From the NCBI GenBank assembly GCA_049653005.1, contig JBASFL010000129.1, positions 1 through 64,000 on the forward strand: a DNA stretch of 64,000 nucleotides, written 5' to 3'. Source of the stretch: UBA2334 sp049653005 (GTDB taxonomy: Bacteria > Pseudomonadota > Gammaproteobacteria > Burkholderiales > Burkholderiaceae_C). Under the pieces are notes generated by a model, which made no database searches, had not been told where the DNA came from, and worked only from the letters and a program-made list of their open reading frames with translations. The position numbers were made by a program, and so were the translations under genes. Positions 17,351-26,469 of this stretch are shown one piece after another (the first letter of the stretch is position 1; every line of letters starts with the position of its first letter).

Positions 17351-18850
17351 TCAGGATTGGGCCTCACCCGCTTCACCGGCGAACCAGTGAGCGCGTGCCT
17401 TCATGATCAGGGCTGTCGCTTCGTCGGGCGATTGCCCGGTAATTTCAGACAATTCGTCGGTGGCCAGGTCGGCCAAGTCGTCGCGGGTGTGCACGCCACC
17501 AGCGGCCAACTGGGCGATCATTTCGGGCGAAAGGCCTTCCATGTCGCGAAGGTCTTGCGACACAGACTCCACGCTTTCTTCGCGCACCAGCTCCATCGTC
17601 AGCAAGGCATCTTTGGCGCGTGTGCGCAATTCAGTCACGGTGTCTTCGTCAAAAGACTCGATGTCCAGCATTTCTTGCAGTGGCACGTAAGCCACCTCTT
17701 CCAAGCTGGTGAACCCTTCGTCGATCAGGATGTCGGCAATTTCCTGGTCCACATCGAGTTTGGCCATGAACAATGCACGCACGCCATCGGACTCTTCAGC
17801 CTGCTTTTGGGCGGATTCGTCAGCGGTCATGATGTTGATGCGCCAACCGGTCAGGTCAGATGCGAGGCGAACGTTCTGACCGCCACGCCCGATGGCGATG
17901 GCCAGGTTTTCTTCGTCCACCACCACATCCATGGCATGGCGCTCTTCGTCCACCACGATGGATTGCACATTCGCAGGGGCCAAAGCACCGATCACAAACT
18001 GGGCGGGGTCTTCGCTCCACAGCACGATGTCCACGCGCTCGCCAGCCAATTCGGTGGTGACGCCGTTGACGCGGGAACCGCGCACGCCCACGCAGGTGCC
18101 GATCGGGTCCACGCGCTTGTCGTGCGACAACACGGCAATCTTGGCGCGCGAGCCGGGGTCTCGGGCACAGGTTTTAATTTCCAACAGGCCTTGCTCGATC
18201 TCGGGCACTTCCTGGCGGAAGAGCTCAATCATGAAAGCAGGGGCCGAGCGGGACAACACAATGGGTGCCCCACGCAGGGTCAAGTCAACTTCCATGATCA
18301 TGGCGCGCACGCGGTCGCCGGTGCGGAAGTTTTCCTTGGGGATCATTTCGGTGCGGCGCAAGCGGCCTTCGACGCGACCGCTTTCGACGATCAGATCGCC
18401 CTTGTCCATGCGCTTCACGGTGCCCACGAAGATTTTCTCGCCTCGCGACATGAAATCGTTGAGCAGCATCTCGCGCTCGGCATCGCGGATTTTTTGCAGG
18501 ATGACCTGCTTGGCTGCCATGGCACCGATTCGGCCAATCGGCATGCTTTCGATGGGCTTTTCAATGAAGTCGCCCACTTCGATGTCAGCAATTTCGTCGC
18601 TGGCATCGGAAATCAGCTCTTCCGCCTCGGGGTTCTGCAACCCGGCTTCGTCTGGCACCACCAACCAACGGCGGAAGGTTTCGTAGTTGCCGCTGTCGCG
18701 GTCCACGCAGACACGAATGTCCACTTCACCTTGGTAAAGCTTCTTGGTGGCAGAGGCCAGGGCCAGTTCAACTGCCCCAAAAACCACATCACGCTCAACA
18801 TTCTTTTCGCGCGAAATTGCATCGACCAACATCAGGAGTTCGCGATTCAT
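17351..18850 (-). CDS. nusA: Transcription termination/antitermination factor NusA
   Basis: A 499-residue NusA that binds RNA polymerase and modulates pausing, termination and antitermination. The N-terminal polymerase-binding domain starts MNRELLMLVDAISREKNV. S1 (about 135-200) and two KH domains follow, with GVRGSRVNGVTTEL and AIGRGGQNVRLAS. Two acidic C-terminal repeats have the forms FTSLEEVAYV and VHTRDDLADL. It lies between rimP and infB in the standard order. Confidence 0.98.
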   Translation of the reverse strand: MNRELLMLVDAISREKNVERDVVFGAVELALASATKKLYQGEVDIRVCVDRDSGNYETFRRWLVVPDEAGLQNPEAEELISDASDEIADIEVGDFIEKPIESMPIGRIGAMAAKQVILQKIRDAEREMLLNDFMSRGEKIFVGTVKRMDKGDLIVESGRVEGRLRRTEMIPKENFRTGDRVRAMIMEVDLTLRGAPIVLSRSAPAFMIELFRQEVPEIEQGLLEIKTCARDPGSRAKIAVLSHDKRVDPIGTCVGVRGSRVNGVTTELAGERVDIVLWSEDPAQFVIGALAPANVQSIVVDEERHAMDVVVDEENLAIAIGRGGQNVRLASDLTGWRINIMTADESAQKQAEESDGVRALFMAKLDVDQEIADILIDEGFTSLEEVAYVPLQEMLDIESFDEDTVTELRTRAKDALLTMELVREESVESVSQDLRDMEGLSPEMIAQLAAGGVHTRDDLADLATDELSEITGQSPDEATALIMKARAHWFAGEAGEAQS

Positions 18851-18907
18851 GTCACTGGCCTGCCTTTCTTTTTTCTGCCATCAGCTTCAATTGGGTGAAA
18901 TACGGTG

Positions 18908-19504
18908 TCACTCGGCCACATCGGTCGCCGAATCTGGCTGCTCGGCGGCAGCCTTGGGCTTGCGCCCTTTGAAATCCACAATAGGGGCCAAGCGGGCTTC
19001 ACGCAATTCATCGAGCGTGAAACGCATGGCCTGGTAAACGGCGGGGGGGCGCTTCTTGCTCACACGCTGGCCGGGCTTGGGGCCGGGTTCATCGGTCCAC
19101 ACGATTTGCCACGCATCGGGTTGATCGGCGGCCTCCAGCGTGCCCCGGAATTTTTTTCGGTTGGCGGCAATGTCCGTCCCGGTGACACCAATCGGCTCTT
19201 TCAGGGTCAGATCGATTTCCACGCCCACAAACCGGTTGAAATCACCAGGCGTTTTCAAGGGCCTGTCGATGCCGGGCGATCCGACCTCCAACCGCTTGTA
19301 GTCAACCGCCTCGACCTCCAGCAAAAACTGAAGCTGACGGGTCACGGCCTCGCAGTCTTCAACGTTGACCATCTGCTCGGGCACACCGGGCTGGTAGGGC
19401 ATGTCGATGGTGATGCGCAGCAGACCCGCAGCCGAGCGCTCAATGTCCACGAGGTCATAACCCAAACCGGTCACGGTTTGCTCAACAGATGCTTGCCACG
19501 CCAT
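18908..19504 (-). CDS. rimP: Ribosome maturation factor RimP
   Basis: A 198-residue RimP, needed for 30S subunit maturation. The N-terminus MAWQASVEQTVTGLGYDLVDIE and the segment VEVGSPGIDRPL-x-x-P-x-D-F-x-R-F-V-G are diagnostic. The C-terminus extends past the SH3-like domain with a Lys/Glu-rich tail (KGRKPKAAAEQPD). I use the ATG at 19504, matching family starts; a TTG at 19558 is possible but would overlap the leader hairpin's T-run. It is the first gene of the rimP-nusA-infB-rbfA-truB operon. Confidence 0.95.
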   Translation of the reverse strand: MAWQASVEQTVTGLGYDLVDIERSAAGLLRITIDMPYQPGVPEQMVNVEDCEAVTRQLQFLLEVEAVDYKRLEVGSPGIDRPLKTPGDFNRFVGVEIDLTLKEPIGVTGTDIAANRKKFRGTLEAADQPDAWQIVWTDEPGPKPGQRVSKKRPPAVYQAMRFTLDELREARLAPIVDFKGRKPKAAAEQPDSATDVAE

Positions 19505-19555
19505 AGATTGCTGGTGTTCGGAGGTGTCCGCCAAAGGGATTGAAAAGCTTTCGCC

Positions 19556-19588
19556 CAAAAAAAATGGGCGGTGATTACCCGCCCATTT
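19556..19588 (-). terminator. Terminator-like hairpin in the rimP-nusA operon leader
   Basis: Arms 19562-19571 and 19579-19588 (10 bp, AAATGGGCGG with its complement) are followed on the minus strand by a run of eight T. It lies 64 bases after the DUF2788 gene and about 50 bases before the rimP ATG, so it either ends the upstream unit or acts as an attenuator in the rimP leader. Confidence 0.75.
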
Positions 19589-19652
19589 GGTCGTGAAGCT
19601 CGCATTCTAACCCGAGGTGCCGCCTTGCGCAACGCAGTTGGGGGCAAACAGG

Positions 19653-19874
19653 TCACATGCCCAGCGCCCACTTGATGATGTTTTTGGCTAAAAACCCCAA
19701 CATACCGAAAGACAGCACCAGAAACAGGATGAACGTGCCGAACTTGCCAGCCTTCGATTCGCGCGCCAGATTGAGCACGATGAACATCATGTACAAAATG
19801 AATGCGCCCACGCCAAACGTGAGGCCGAACTGGGCTATTTGCCCTTCGGTGTACCCGAAGATGGTGTTTTCCAT
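19653..19874 (-). CDS. DUF2788 small membrane protein
   Basis: A 73-residue inner-membrane protein with two hydrophobic segments (FGLTFGVGAFILYMMFIVL and FGTFILFLVLSFGMLGFLA) joined by the conserved cytoplasmic loop NLARESKAGKFG. This is the DUF2788 pattern, seen widely in betaproteobacteria; no function is known. It lies downstream of the DUF2189 membrane protein on the same strand, 60 bases apart, and upstream of the hairpin before rimP. Confidence 0.85.
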   Translation of the reverse strand: MENTIFGYTEGQIAQFGLTFGVGAFILYMMFIVLNLARESKAGKFGTFILFLVLSFGMLGFLAKNIIKWALGM

Positions 19875-19934
19875 GAGATCAGTGTGGTGGGCCCAACGCC
19901 AAACCGCCCACGGCGGGCGGCGCCAGAGTATCGC

Positions 19935-20696
19935 TCAAGCGGCCCGCGTCAAATCGCAGTAAGCGTGCCAACTGGCGTGCGCCAAAACCGGCACCACCAC
20001 CACCAGCCCGACCAGCCCCGTCAGCATGCCAACGCCCACCAAGGTCATGATGATCAACGCCCACAATCCCAACACAAAAGGGTAAGAGCCCACAGCATTC
20101 CAGCTGGCCAACACCGCCGCGCGGACCGATGCCTGCGTGTCCACCAACATGGGAATGGCCACCACACTGGACGCAAACATGGGGGCGGCGAGCACGCCAC
20201 CCAAAAACAGCCAGACCTCGAACAGCCAACTGTCACCGGACAACACCACGTGTCTCAAAAAGTCCACCGGATTGCGCACAGGCACGGGCGCGAGCGCCGT
20301 GATCATGGAGGCTGAAGTCATCACCCAGCCTGTGGCGGCAAAGCTGAGCAGCAGGCCAAACACCATCAAACGGCCATCGAGCGAGCGCCAAATGCGGAAC
20401 ACCTCTGACATGCCTACACAGTGCCCGGTGGCGCACTGTCGACTGATTTGGTACAGGCCTGTGGTCAGGATGGGGGCCACGATCATGAAGCCCGAAAAGG
20501 CCCCCGCCAACATCCAAAACCGGTCACCGGCCGCCCACAGCAGCAGCCACCCGATACAAGCCAGCAAGGTACCGTGAAACAAGCCAGGTCCTGGGTTGCG
20601 CAGAAAGTCAGCCCAGCCCAGGCGCAACCACCTGAAGGGGGCATCCATACCGATGGGGGAGGCATTCGGAGGGGGTGTCATGGCCGTCGCGTTCAT
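19935..20696 (-). CDS. DUF2189 integral membrane protein
   Basis: A 253-residue polytopic membrane protein with six or so hydrophobic segments. The N-terminal soluble stretch holds the motif PFRWLRLGWADFLRNPG, typical of DUF2189 proteins, followed by GLFHGTLLACIGWLLLW and ILTTGLYQISRQ. DUF2189 proteins are frequent in proteobacteria, sometimes near cytochrome oxidase genes, but have no known function. No such neighbours are seen here. Confidence 0.8.
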   Translation of the reverse strand: MNATAMTPPPNASPIGMDAPFRWLRLGWADFLRNPGPGLFHGTLLACIGWLLLWAAGDRFWMLAGAFSGFMIVAPILTTGLYQISRQCATGHCVGMSEVFRIWRSLDGRLMVFGLLLSFAATGWVMTSASMITALAPVPVRNPVDFLRHVVLSGDSWLFEVWLFLGGVLAAPMFASSVVAIPMLVDTQASVRAAVLASWNAVGSYPFVLGLWALIIMTLVGVGMLTGLVGLVVVVPVLAHASWHAYCDLTRAA

Positions 20697-20768
20697 TGCG
20701 GCGCAGTGTAGCGAGATGCTCCCGCTACACCGACCGGGTAAACACGTACAAACCGAGGGTGTATTCCC

Positions 20769-22403
20769 TCAATAACCCGCGGCGGCAAGCAAGGCCTGGG
20801 TGTAGGCATGACGGGGGGCACTGAAGACCGATGCCATGCCCCCCTGCTCCACCACCTCGCCGCCTTTGAGCACCAGCACCTGGTGCGCCATGGCCTGAAT
20901 CACGTCCATGTCGTGGGTGATGAGCAGGTAGCTCAACTGCCGTTCGCGCTGCAGCCGCTGCAACAGCGTCAGCACCTGCTGCTGCACGGTCACATCCAGG
21001 GCGCTGGTGGGCTCGTCCAGCACCAGCACAGCGGGCTCAACGATCAAGGCCCGTGCGATGGCCAGGCGTTGTCGCTGGCCCCCTGAAAATTCATGTGGGT
21101 AGCGTTGCAACAGGGCATGAGCGGCCTGCGCGTGATCGGCGCCTTCGTCCACCAGCCCCACGCTGGCCAAGGTGGCCAGCACCCGCTCGCGCCGCTGCGC
21201 AGACGGCAACCCCTGGGCGTGAACATCCAGCCCCTCGCCCACAATTTGCTCCACCGTCATGCGGGGCGACAGCGAGGAAAACGGGTCTTGAAACACCACC
21301 TGCACCTGGCTGCGTTGGCGGCGGTTGGCTTGCGCGTTGCGCGACCAGGGCTGGCCCGCCACGCGCAAGTCGCCGGTGAAAGCGATCAAATCCAGCGCCG
21401 CCAGGGCAAGGGTGGACTTGCCCGAGCCCGACTCACCCACCACCCCCAGCGTTTGGCCGGGTTGCAAAGCAAAGCTGGCGGCCTTCAGCGCCACAGACTG
21501 GCCACAACCGAACCAGCCCCGAATGCCTGGCTTGGGCACCGGGTAAGACACGCCCAGATTTGCCGCTTGCAGCGGCGAAGCCGTGCCTGCTGGCGGAGCA
21601 GCAAGCGAATCAATGGGTGACAGCGGGTCGCGCTGCGGGCGGCTGTTGAGCAGTTTTTGGGTGTAAGGGTGCTGAGGGTTGGCAAACACCTCGGCCACGG
21701 TGCCCTGCTCCACCAGCACGCCGCGCTCCATGATGGCCACGCGGTTGGCAAAGCGGCGCACCAGTTGCAAATCGTGTGTGATGAGCAACACCGCCATGCC
21801 CCGCTCGCGCTGCTGGGTGGCCAGCAAGTCCAGAATTTGCCCGCGCAGCGACACGTCCAGGGCCGTGGTGGGCTCGTCGGCAAGCAGCAGCTTGGGGGCG
21901 CTGGCCAGGGCCATGGCAATCATGGCGCGCTGGCGTTGCCCGCCGCTCAGCTGGTGGGGGTAGGCCTGGGCTTTGCTGGCGGGCTCTGGCAGGCCCGTGG
22001 ATGCCAACAAATCAATAGCTGACTTGATAGACATATCAAGCGGTAAGCCCTGTTTTAACTGAAAAATTTCGGCAATTTGTTTGCCCACCGTCATCAGCGG
22101 GTTCAGCGCGGTCATGGGCTCCTGAAAAACCATGGCCACGTCGCCGCCGCGCACACCGCGCAGCTGGTGTTCGGTCATGCCCAACAGGTCTTGGCCCTCC
22201 AGCACGGCCCGGCCAGAAGTGCGCGCGTTGGCCACCAGCCCCAGCAAGCTCAAGGCGGTGAGCGTTTTGCCCGAGCCCGATTCGCCCACCAGCGCCAGTT
22301 TTTCACCGGCGTTGATGTGAAAGCTGACGCCCTTGACCACTTCGTGTGCGCCAAAGGCCAAGCGCAGGTCGGTCACGCTCAGCAAGGTTTGGGACTGCGT
22401 CAT
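20769..22403 (-). CDS. yejF: Peptide ABC transporter ATP-binding protein with two nucleotide-binding domains (YejF type)
   Basis: A 544-residue tandem ATPase that powers a YejABEF-like peptide importer. Each half has its own Walker A (GESGSGKT and GESGSGKS), signature (LSGGQRQR and FSGGQRQR) and Walker B (LLLADEPT and VLVLDEPT), with the oligopeptide-type C-terminal extension after the first. In the first domain, past the Q-loop, codons 22009-22071 coincide with a copy of the dispersed repeat and encode LKQGLPLDMSIKSAIDLL using rare TTA codons. Its ATG overlaps the stop of yejE by four bases, so they are coupled. Confidence 0.93.
   Translation of the reverse strand: MTQSQTLLSVTDLRLAFGAHEVVKGVSFHINAGEKLALVGESGSGKTLTALSLLGLVANARTSGRAVLEGQDLLGMTEHQLRGVRGGDVAMVFQEPMTALNPLMTVGKQIAEIFQLKQGLPLDMSIKSAIDLLASTGLPEPASKAQAYPHQLSGGQRQRAMIAMALASAPKLLLADEPTTALDVSLRGQILDLLATQQRERGMAVLLITHDLQLVRRFANRVAIMERGVLVEQGTVAEVFANPQHPYTQKLLNSRPQRDPLSPIDSLAAPPAGTASPLQAANLGVSYPVPKPGIRGWFGCGQSVALKAASFALQPGQTLGVVGESGSGKSTLALAALDLIAFTGDLRVAGQPWSRNAQANRRQRSQVQVVFQDPFSSLSPRMTVEQIVGEGLDVHAQGLPSAQRRERVLATLASVGLVDEGADHAQAAHALLQRYPHEFSGGQRQRLAIARALIVEPAVLVLDEPTSALDVTVQQQVLTLLQRLQRERQLSYLLITHDMDVIQAMAHQVLVLKGGEVVEQGGMASVFSAPRHAYTQALLAAAGY
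22009..22071 (-). repeat. Dispersed AT-rich repeat inside yejF
   Basis: On the minus strand AATTTTTCAGTTAAAACAGG is followed by CTTACCGCTTGATATG and AAGTCAGCTATTGATTTG. It is in the sense orientation, in the same reading frame as the truB and DUF1499 copies (L-P-L-D-x-...-A-I-D). TTA codons, very rare in the surrounding genes, occur twice. Confidence 0.7.
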
Positions 22404-23473
22404 GGCTGCCCCTCCGCATCGGCCTTGCGCGGATCCAGCGCGTCGCGCAACGCGTCGCCCATGAAGGTGAGCAGCAGCAGCGTGACCACCAGCACAGCAA
22501 AGGTGGACAGCGAAATCCACCACGCGTCGATGTTGTTTTTGCCCTGCGACAGCAATTCGCCCAGGCTCGGTGTGCCCGGCGGCACGCCCAGCCCCAGAAA
22601 GTCCAGGCTGGTCAGCGCCAGGATGGACGCGCTCATGCGAAACGGCAAAAACGTCACCACCGGCGTGAGGCTGTTGGGCAGGATGTGCCGGGTGATGATC
22701 TGCCAGTGCCCCAGCCCCATGGCGCGGGCGGCGCGCACGTAGTCCATTTGGCGGTTGCGCAAAAACTCGGCACGCACATAGTCGCTCAGGCCCATCCAGC
22801 CAAACAAACTCAGCAGCACCAGCAACAGCGCCAGGCTGGGCTGGAACAGGGCCGAAAAGATGATGAGCAAATACAGCTCGGGCATGGAGCCCCAGATTTC
22901 AATGAAGCGCTGGAACGCCAAATCGGTCTTGCCGCCAAAGTAGCCCTGAATGGCCCCGGTCAGCACCCCCAGCGCCACACCACACACCGTGAGCGCCAAC
23001 GCAAACAACACGCTCACGCGAAAGCCGTAGATCAGTTGCGCCAGCAGGTCGCGCCCCCGGTCATCGGTGCCCAGCCAGTTGTCGGTGGTGGGGGCAGACG
23101 GGTTGGGGGCTTTGGCAAAGTAGTTCAGCGTTTTGGGGCCGTAGCGGTTGGGCGCGTACAGCACCCAGTTGCCGGGCTCGGCCAGCTTTTGCTGGATGAA
23201 CGGGTCCAAATAGTCGGTGGGCGTGGGAAAGTCGCCACCAAAGGTGGTTTCGGGGTAATCGTGCAGCATGGGCGCGTACCACTGGCCCTGGTGGCGCACC
23301 ACCAGCGGGCGGTCGTTGCTGATCAGCTCGGCCACCAGGCTCAAACCGACGAGGAGGCAAAACGCCAGCAGGCTCCAAAAGCCCAAGCGGTTGCACTTGA
23401 AGCGCTGCCAGGCGCGCTGTGACGGCGACACAGACGGCTTGAATGCGGGCGGGGTGTTCATGGCGGCGGGCAT
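22400..23473 (-). CDS. yejE: Peptide ABC transporter permease (YejE type)
   Basis: A 357-residue inner-membrane permease. It has an N-terminal transmembrane helix with the OppC_N pattern (WQRFKCNRLGFWSLLAF), a periplasmic segment with YAPNRYGPKTLNYFAKAPNP, then DDRGRDLLAQLIYGFRVSVLFAL and five helices. The EAA-like loop is AARAMGLGHWQIITRHILPN. DDRGRD is characteristic of OppC/YejE partners. Start codons at 23473 and 23461 are both possible. It is sandwiched between yejB (8 bases) and yejF (4-base overlap). Confidence 0.93.
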   Translation of the reverse strand: MPAAMNTPPAFKPSVSPSQRAWQRFKCNRLGFWSLLAFCLLVGLSLVAELISNDRPLVVRHQGQWYAPMLHDYPETTFGGDFPTPTDYLDPFIQQKLAEPGNWVLYAPNRYGPKTLNYFAKAPNPSAPTTDNWLGTDDRGRDLLAQLIYGFRVSVLFALALTVCGVALGVLTGAIQGYFGGKTDLAFQRFIEIWGSMPELYLLIIFSALFQPSLALLLVLLSLFGWMGLSDYVRAEFLRNRQMDYVRAARAMGLGHWQIITRHILPNSLTPVVTFLPFRMSASILALTSLDFLGLGVPPGTPSLGELLSQGKNNIDAWWISLSTFAVLVVTLLLLTFMGDALRDALDPRKADAEGQP

Positions 23474-23481
23474 TCAGGGGG

Positions 23482-24525
23482 TCAATCAAATTTCACGCGG
23501 GGGTCAACCCACACGTAGCACAGGTCGCTGATGAGCTTGGTCAGCAGCCCAATGAGCGTGAAAAAGTACAGCGTGCCCAGCACCACGGGGTAGTCGCGGC
23601 GGATGACGGCCTCGTAACTCAGCAGGCCCAGCCCATCCAGCGAAAACAGGGTTTCAATCAGCAGCGAGCCGGCAAAAAATGCCCCGATGAAGGCCGAAGG
23701 AAAGCCGGTGATGATGGGCAGCAGCGCGTTGCGAAACACATGGCCGTACAGCACTTGCCGCTCGCTCAGGCCTTTGGCCCGGGCGGTCAGCACGTATTGC
23801 TTGCGAATTTCTTCCAGAAACGCGTTTTTGGTCAGCATGGCCGTCACGGCAAAACTGCCCAGCACCATGGCGGTGACCGGCAAGCAGATGTGCCACAAAT
23901 AGTCCACCACCTTGGCGCCCCAGCTCAGCTCTTCCCAATTGGACGAGGTCAACCCGCGCAGCGGAAACCACTGCAGCTGCCCGCCAAACACCACCAGCAG
24001 CGCCACGCCCAGCACAAAGCCCGGGATGGCGTAGCCCGCCAGCACCAGCAGGGTGGTGACCAGGTCAAACCGCGACCCTGCCCGCACCGCCTTGGCCACG
24101 CCCAGAGGCACGGCCACGCCGTAGCTGATGACAAACGTCCACAGCCCCAGGCTGATGGAAACGGGCAGTTTTTCAACCATCAGCTGCCACACGTCTTTGT
24201 TTTGAAAAAAGCTGCGCCCCAGATCAAACCGGGCGAATTGGCCCAGCATTTGCACAAAGCGCTCGGTGGGTGGTTTGTCAAAGCCGTACAGGGCCTTGAT
24301 TTGTTCCAGCTTTTTGGGGTCAACGCCCTGCCCGCCCCGGTAACCCAGGCCGCCGCCTTCAGCACCGCCGCTGCCACCACTTGGCGAAGCGCTTGCCTTG
24401 GCCTCGGCCAAATACTGCTCCACCGGGCCACCCGGCACAAACTGGATCACCACAAAGGTGAGCAGCAACACGCCCAGCAGCGTGGGCACCATCAACAACA
24501 GGCGTTTGAGGATGTAGCTCAGCAT
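23482..24525 (-). CDS. yejB: Peptide ABC transporter permease (YejB type)
   Basis: A 347-residue OppB/DppB-class permease. It begins MLSYILKRLLLMVPTLLGVL. A large periplasmic loop (Gly/Ser-rich near residue 50, then KKLEQIKALYGFDKPPTERF) precedes the bundle of helices. The EAA-like loop is ARAKGLSERQVLYGHVFRN, and the C-terminus has DLCYVWVDPRVKFD, usual in this class. It heads the permease genes of the operon after yejA; the intergenic gap holds a copy of the dispersed repeat. Confidence 0.93.
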   Translation of the reverse strand: MLSYILKRLLLMVPTLLGVLLLTFVVIQFVPGGPVEQYLAEAKASASPSGGSGGAEGGGLGYRGGQGVDPKKLEQIKALYGFDKPPTERFVQMLGQFARFDLGRSFFQNKDVWQLMVEKLPVSISLGLWTFVISYGVAVPLGVAKAVRAGSRFDLVTTLLVLAGYAIPGFVLGVALLVVFGGQLQWFPLRGLTSSNWEELSWGAKVVDYLWHICLPVTAMVLGSFAVTAMLTKNAFLEEIRKQYVLTARAKGLSERQVLYGHVFRNALLPIITGFPSAFIGAFFAGSLLIETLFSLDGLGLLSYEAVIRRDYPVVLGTLYFFTLIGLLTKLISDLCYVWVDPRVKFD

Positions 24526-24542
24526 GTGTGGAAATCACCAGA

Positions 24543-24590
24543 AAAATAGCAAACTTGTCTTGCCAATAAAGCGCCAGAAGCCATTTTGAC
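24543..24590 (-). repeat. Dispersed AT-rich repeat between yejA and yejB
   Basis: The plus strand reads AAATAGCAAACTTGTC, then AATAAAGCGCCAGAAG, nearly the same as the copy at 48303 (AAATAGCAAACTTGTC...CAAGCGCTGGAGG). It occupies almost the whole gap between the two genes. Confidence 0.8.
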
Positions 24591-24593
24591 CAT

Positions 24594-26390
24594 TTATTTG
24601 GTCCACCAAGTGTCCAACGCCCATGCCTCAGCGCCCTGGGTGTAGGGTGGCATGGTGTCGGGCTTGGCCAAGCGCTGGGCGCTGTAGGCCAGGCGGTGGG
24701 TGCCAGCGGTCCATTGGGGAATGAGCACGTGGCTGTGGGTGATGACGCGCTCCAGCGCACGGCAAGCGGGCAGCAGCTCGGCCTTGGACTTGGCGGCTGT
24801 CATGGCGGTGATGAGTGCATCAACAGCCGGGCTCTTCACGCCTGCAAAGTTGCCCGAGTCTTCGGTGTCTGCCGCCTTGCTGCCAAACAGGTCGGCGTAT
24901 TCCTGCCCGGGGTTGTGCGTGCCGCCAAACGCCATGCTGGTGATGTCAAAGTCGAACTTTTGCAGCCGCTGCTGGTACAGCGCAAAGTCCACCGGACGGA
25001 ATTTGAGGGTGATGCCCAGCTTTTCCAAATTGCGAATCCAGGGCGTCACCACGCGGGCGCCGCTTTCGTTGCTGTCCAGGTACTCCAGTTCCAGCGCCTG
25101 GCCGGTGGCGTTGCGCAAAGCCCCGTCCTTGTAAACCCAGCCCGCATCGGCCAGCAGTTGCTTGGCTTTCAGCAAATTGCCTCGCAGGCTGCTGTCGCCA
25201 TCGGTGCGGGGCGGCGTGGCCATGGGGCCAAACACGGCATCGGGCACCTGGCCGCGCCAGCGGTTCAACAGGGCCAGTTCGTCTGCGCTGGGAAGGTCTG
25301 TGGCCTGGCAGTCGGTGTTGCCAAACAGGCCGTTCACGCGCTGGTAGGCGTTGTAGAACATCTGGCGGTTCATCCACTCGTAGTCCATGGCCAGACCCAG
25401 GGCCTGGCGCACGCGCACGTCTTTCAGCACCTCGCGCCGGGTGTTGAGCACGTAGCTTTGAAAGCCCGAGGGCAGGCGGTGCTTCAGCTCCAGCTTCACC
25501 AGCTCGCCGCTGTCAAACTTTTTGCCGGTGACGCGGCGGGCCCAATCGCCCGCTGAAAAAAAACGCATCAAATCGAACTCGCCGGCCTTCAGCGCCTCCA
25601 GCCGGGCGGTGTTGTCTTTGTAAATTTTGACGGTGATGCGGTCGAAATTGGCGCTGCCTTTGCGGACGGCCAAGTCTTTGGCCCAGTAATTGGGGTTGCG
25701 CACGTAGGTGATGTCTTTGCCAAACCGCACCGGGCCAATTTTGTAAGGGCCGCTGCCAATGGGCTCGTCCATCACCACCTCGTTGAACGGTTTGCCTGCG
25801 CCCCACTGGTGGCTGAACACCGGCAGCCCACCCACGGTCAGCGGCAACTCGCGGTTGGGCTTTTTGAAGCGGTAGCGCACGGTGCGCTCGTCCAGCACAT
25901 CCAGCCCGGCCACGTCTTCCAGCGCGGTTTTGTAGGCGGGCGACGTGTGGGGACCCATCAGCGTGTCGTAGCTGTGCTTCACGTCTTTGGACAGCACGGG
26001 GGCACCGTTGTGGAATTGGGCCTGGGGCCGCAGGCGAAAGGTAGCGCTCAGGCCATCGGGGGCCACGGCCACGTCTTCGGCCAGCAAGCCGTAGCCCGCA
26101 GCGGTTTCGTCCAGCGAGCCGGTCAGCAGGGTGTCAAACACCAGGCCCGACAGGTAGGCCGGCGCGTTGCCTTTGATGGTGAAAGGGTTGTATTTGTCAA
26201 AGGTGGACGTGCGCAGGTTGCTGACCAGGCGCATCTCGCCGCCCTTGGGGGCCTGCGGGTTGACGTAATCGAAGTGGGTGAAACCGGGCGGGTACTTCAG
26301 CTCGCCCCACAAGGCATAACCGTGTGCAGCCCACGCGGGCAGACTGAAAGAGCCAAGCAAAAACGAGAAAAAAACCGGCAAAAGACGCAT
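24594..26390 (-). CDS. yejA: Peptide ABC transporter periplasmic binding protein (YejA type)
   Basis: A 598-residue extracellular solute-binding protein of family 5 with a signal peptide ending near LPAWAA. Family features are the start of the mature domain (YALWGELKYPPGFTHFDYVNP), KGGEMRL, and the LNTRREVLKDVRVRQAL segment. The length and the ALWG/PPGF opening match the YejA branch, which imports peptides (microcin C in E. coli), rather than DppA. It is the first gene of yejA-yejB-yejE-yejF and is divergent from fabI, 79 bases apart. Confidence 0.92.
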   Translation of the reverse strand: MRLLPVFFSFLLGSFSLPAWAAHGYALWGELKYPPGFTHFDYVNPQAPKGGEMRLVSNLRTSTFDKYNPFTIKGNAPAYLSGLVFDTLLTGSLDETAAGYGLLAEDVAVAPDGLSATFRLRPQAQFHNGAPVLSKDVKHSYDTLMGPHTSPAYKTALEDVAGLDVLDERTVRYRFKKPNRELPLTVGGLPVFSHQWGAGKPFNEVVMDEPIGSGPYKIGPVRFGKDITYVRNPNYWAKDLAVRKGSANFDRITVKIYKDNTARLEALKAGEFDLMRFFSAGDWARRVTGKKFDSGELVKLELKHRLPSGFQSYVLNTRREVLKDVRVRQALGLAMDYEWMNRQMFYNAYQRVNGLFGNTDCQATDLPSADELALLNRWRGQVPDAVFGPMATPPRTDGDSSLRGNLLKAKQLLADAGWVYKDGALRNATGQALELEYLDSNESGARVVTPWIRNLEKLGITLKFRPVDFALYQQRLQKFDFDITSMAFGGTHNPGQEYADLFGSKAADTEDSGNFAGVKSPAVDALITAMTAAKSKAELLPACRALERVITHSHVLIPQWTAGTHRLAYSAQRLAKPDTMPPYTQGAEAWALDTWWTK

Positions 26391-26469
26391 GCGACAATTC
26401 TGCCCACTTTCAGTCGGGCTTCTTTGCGGGCCCGGTCATCAACCCCACACACCACGATTTGAAAACACC

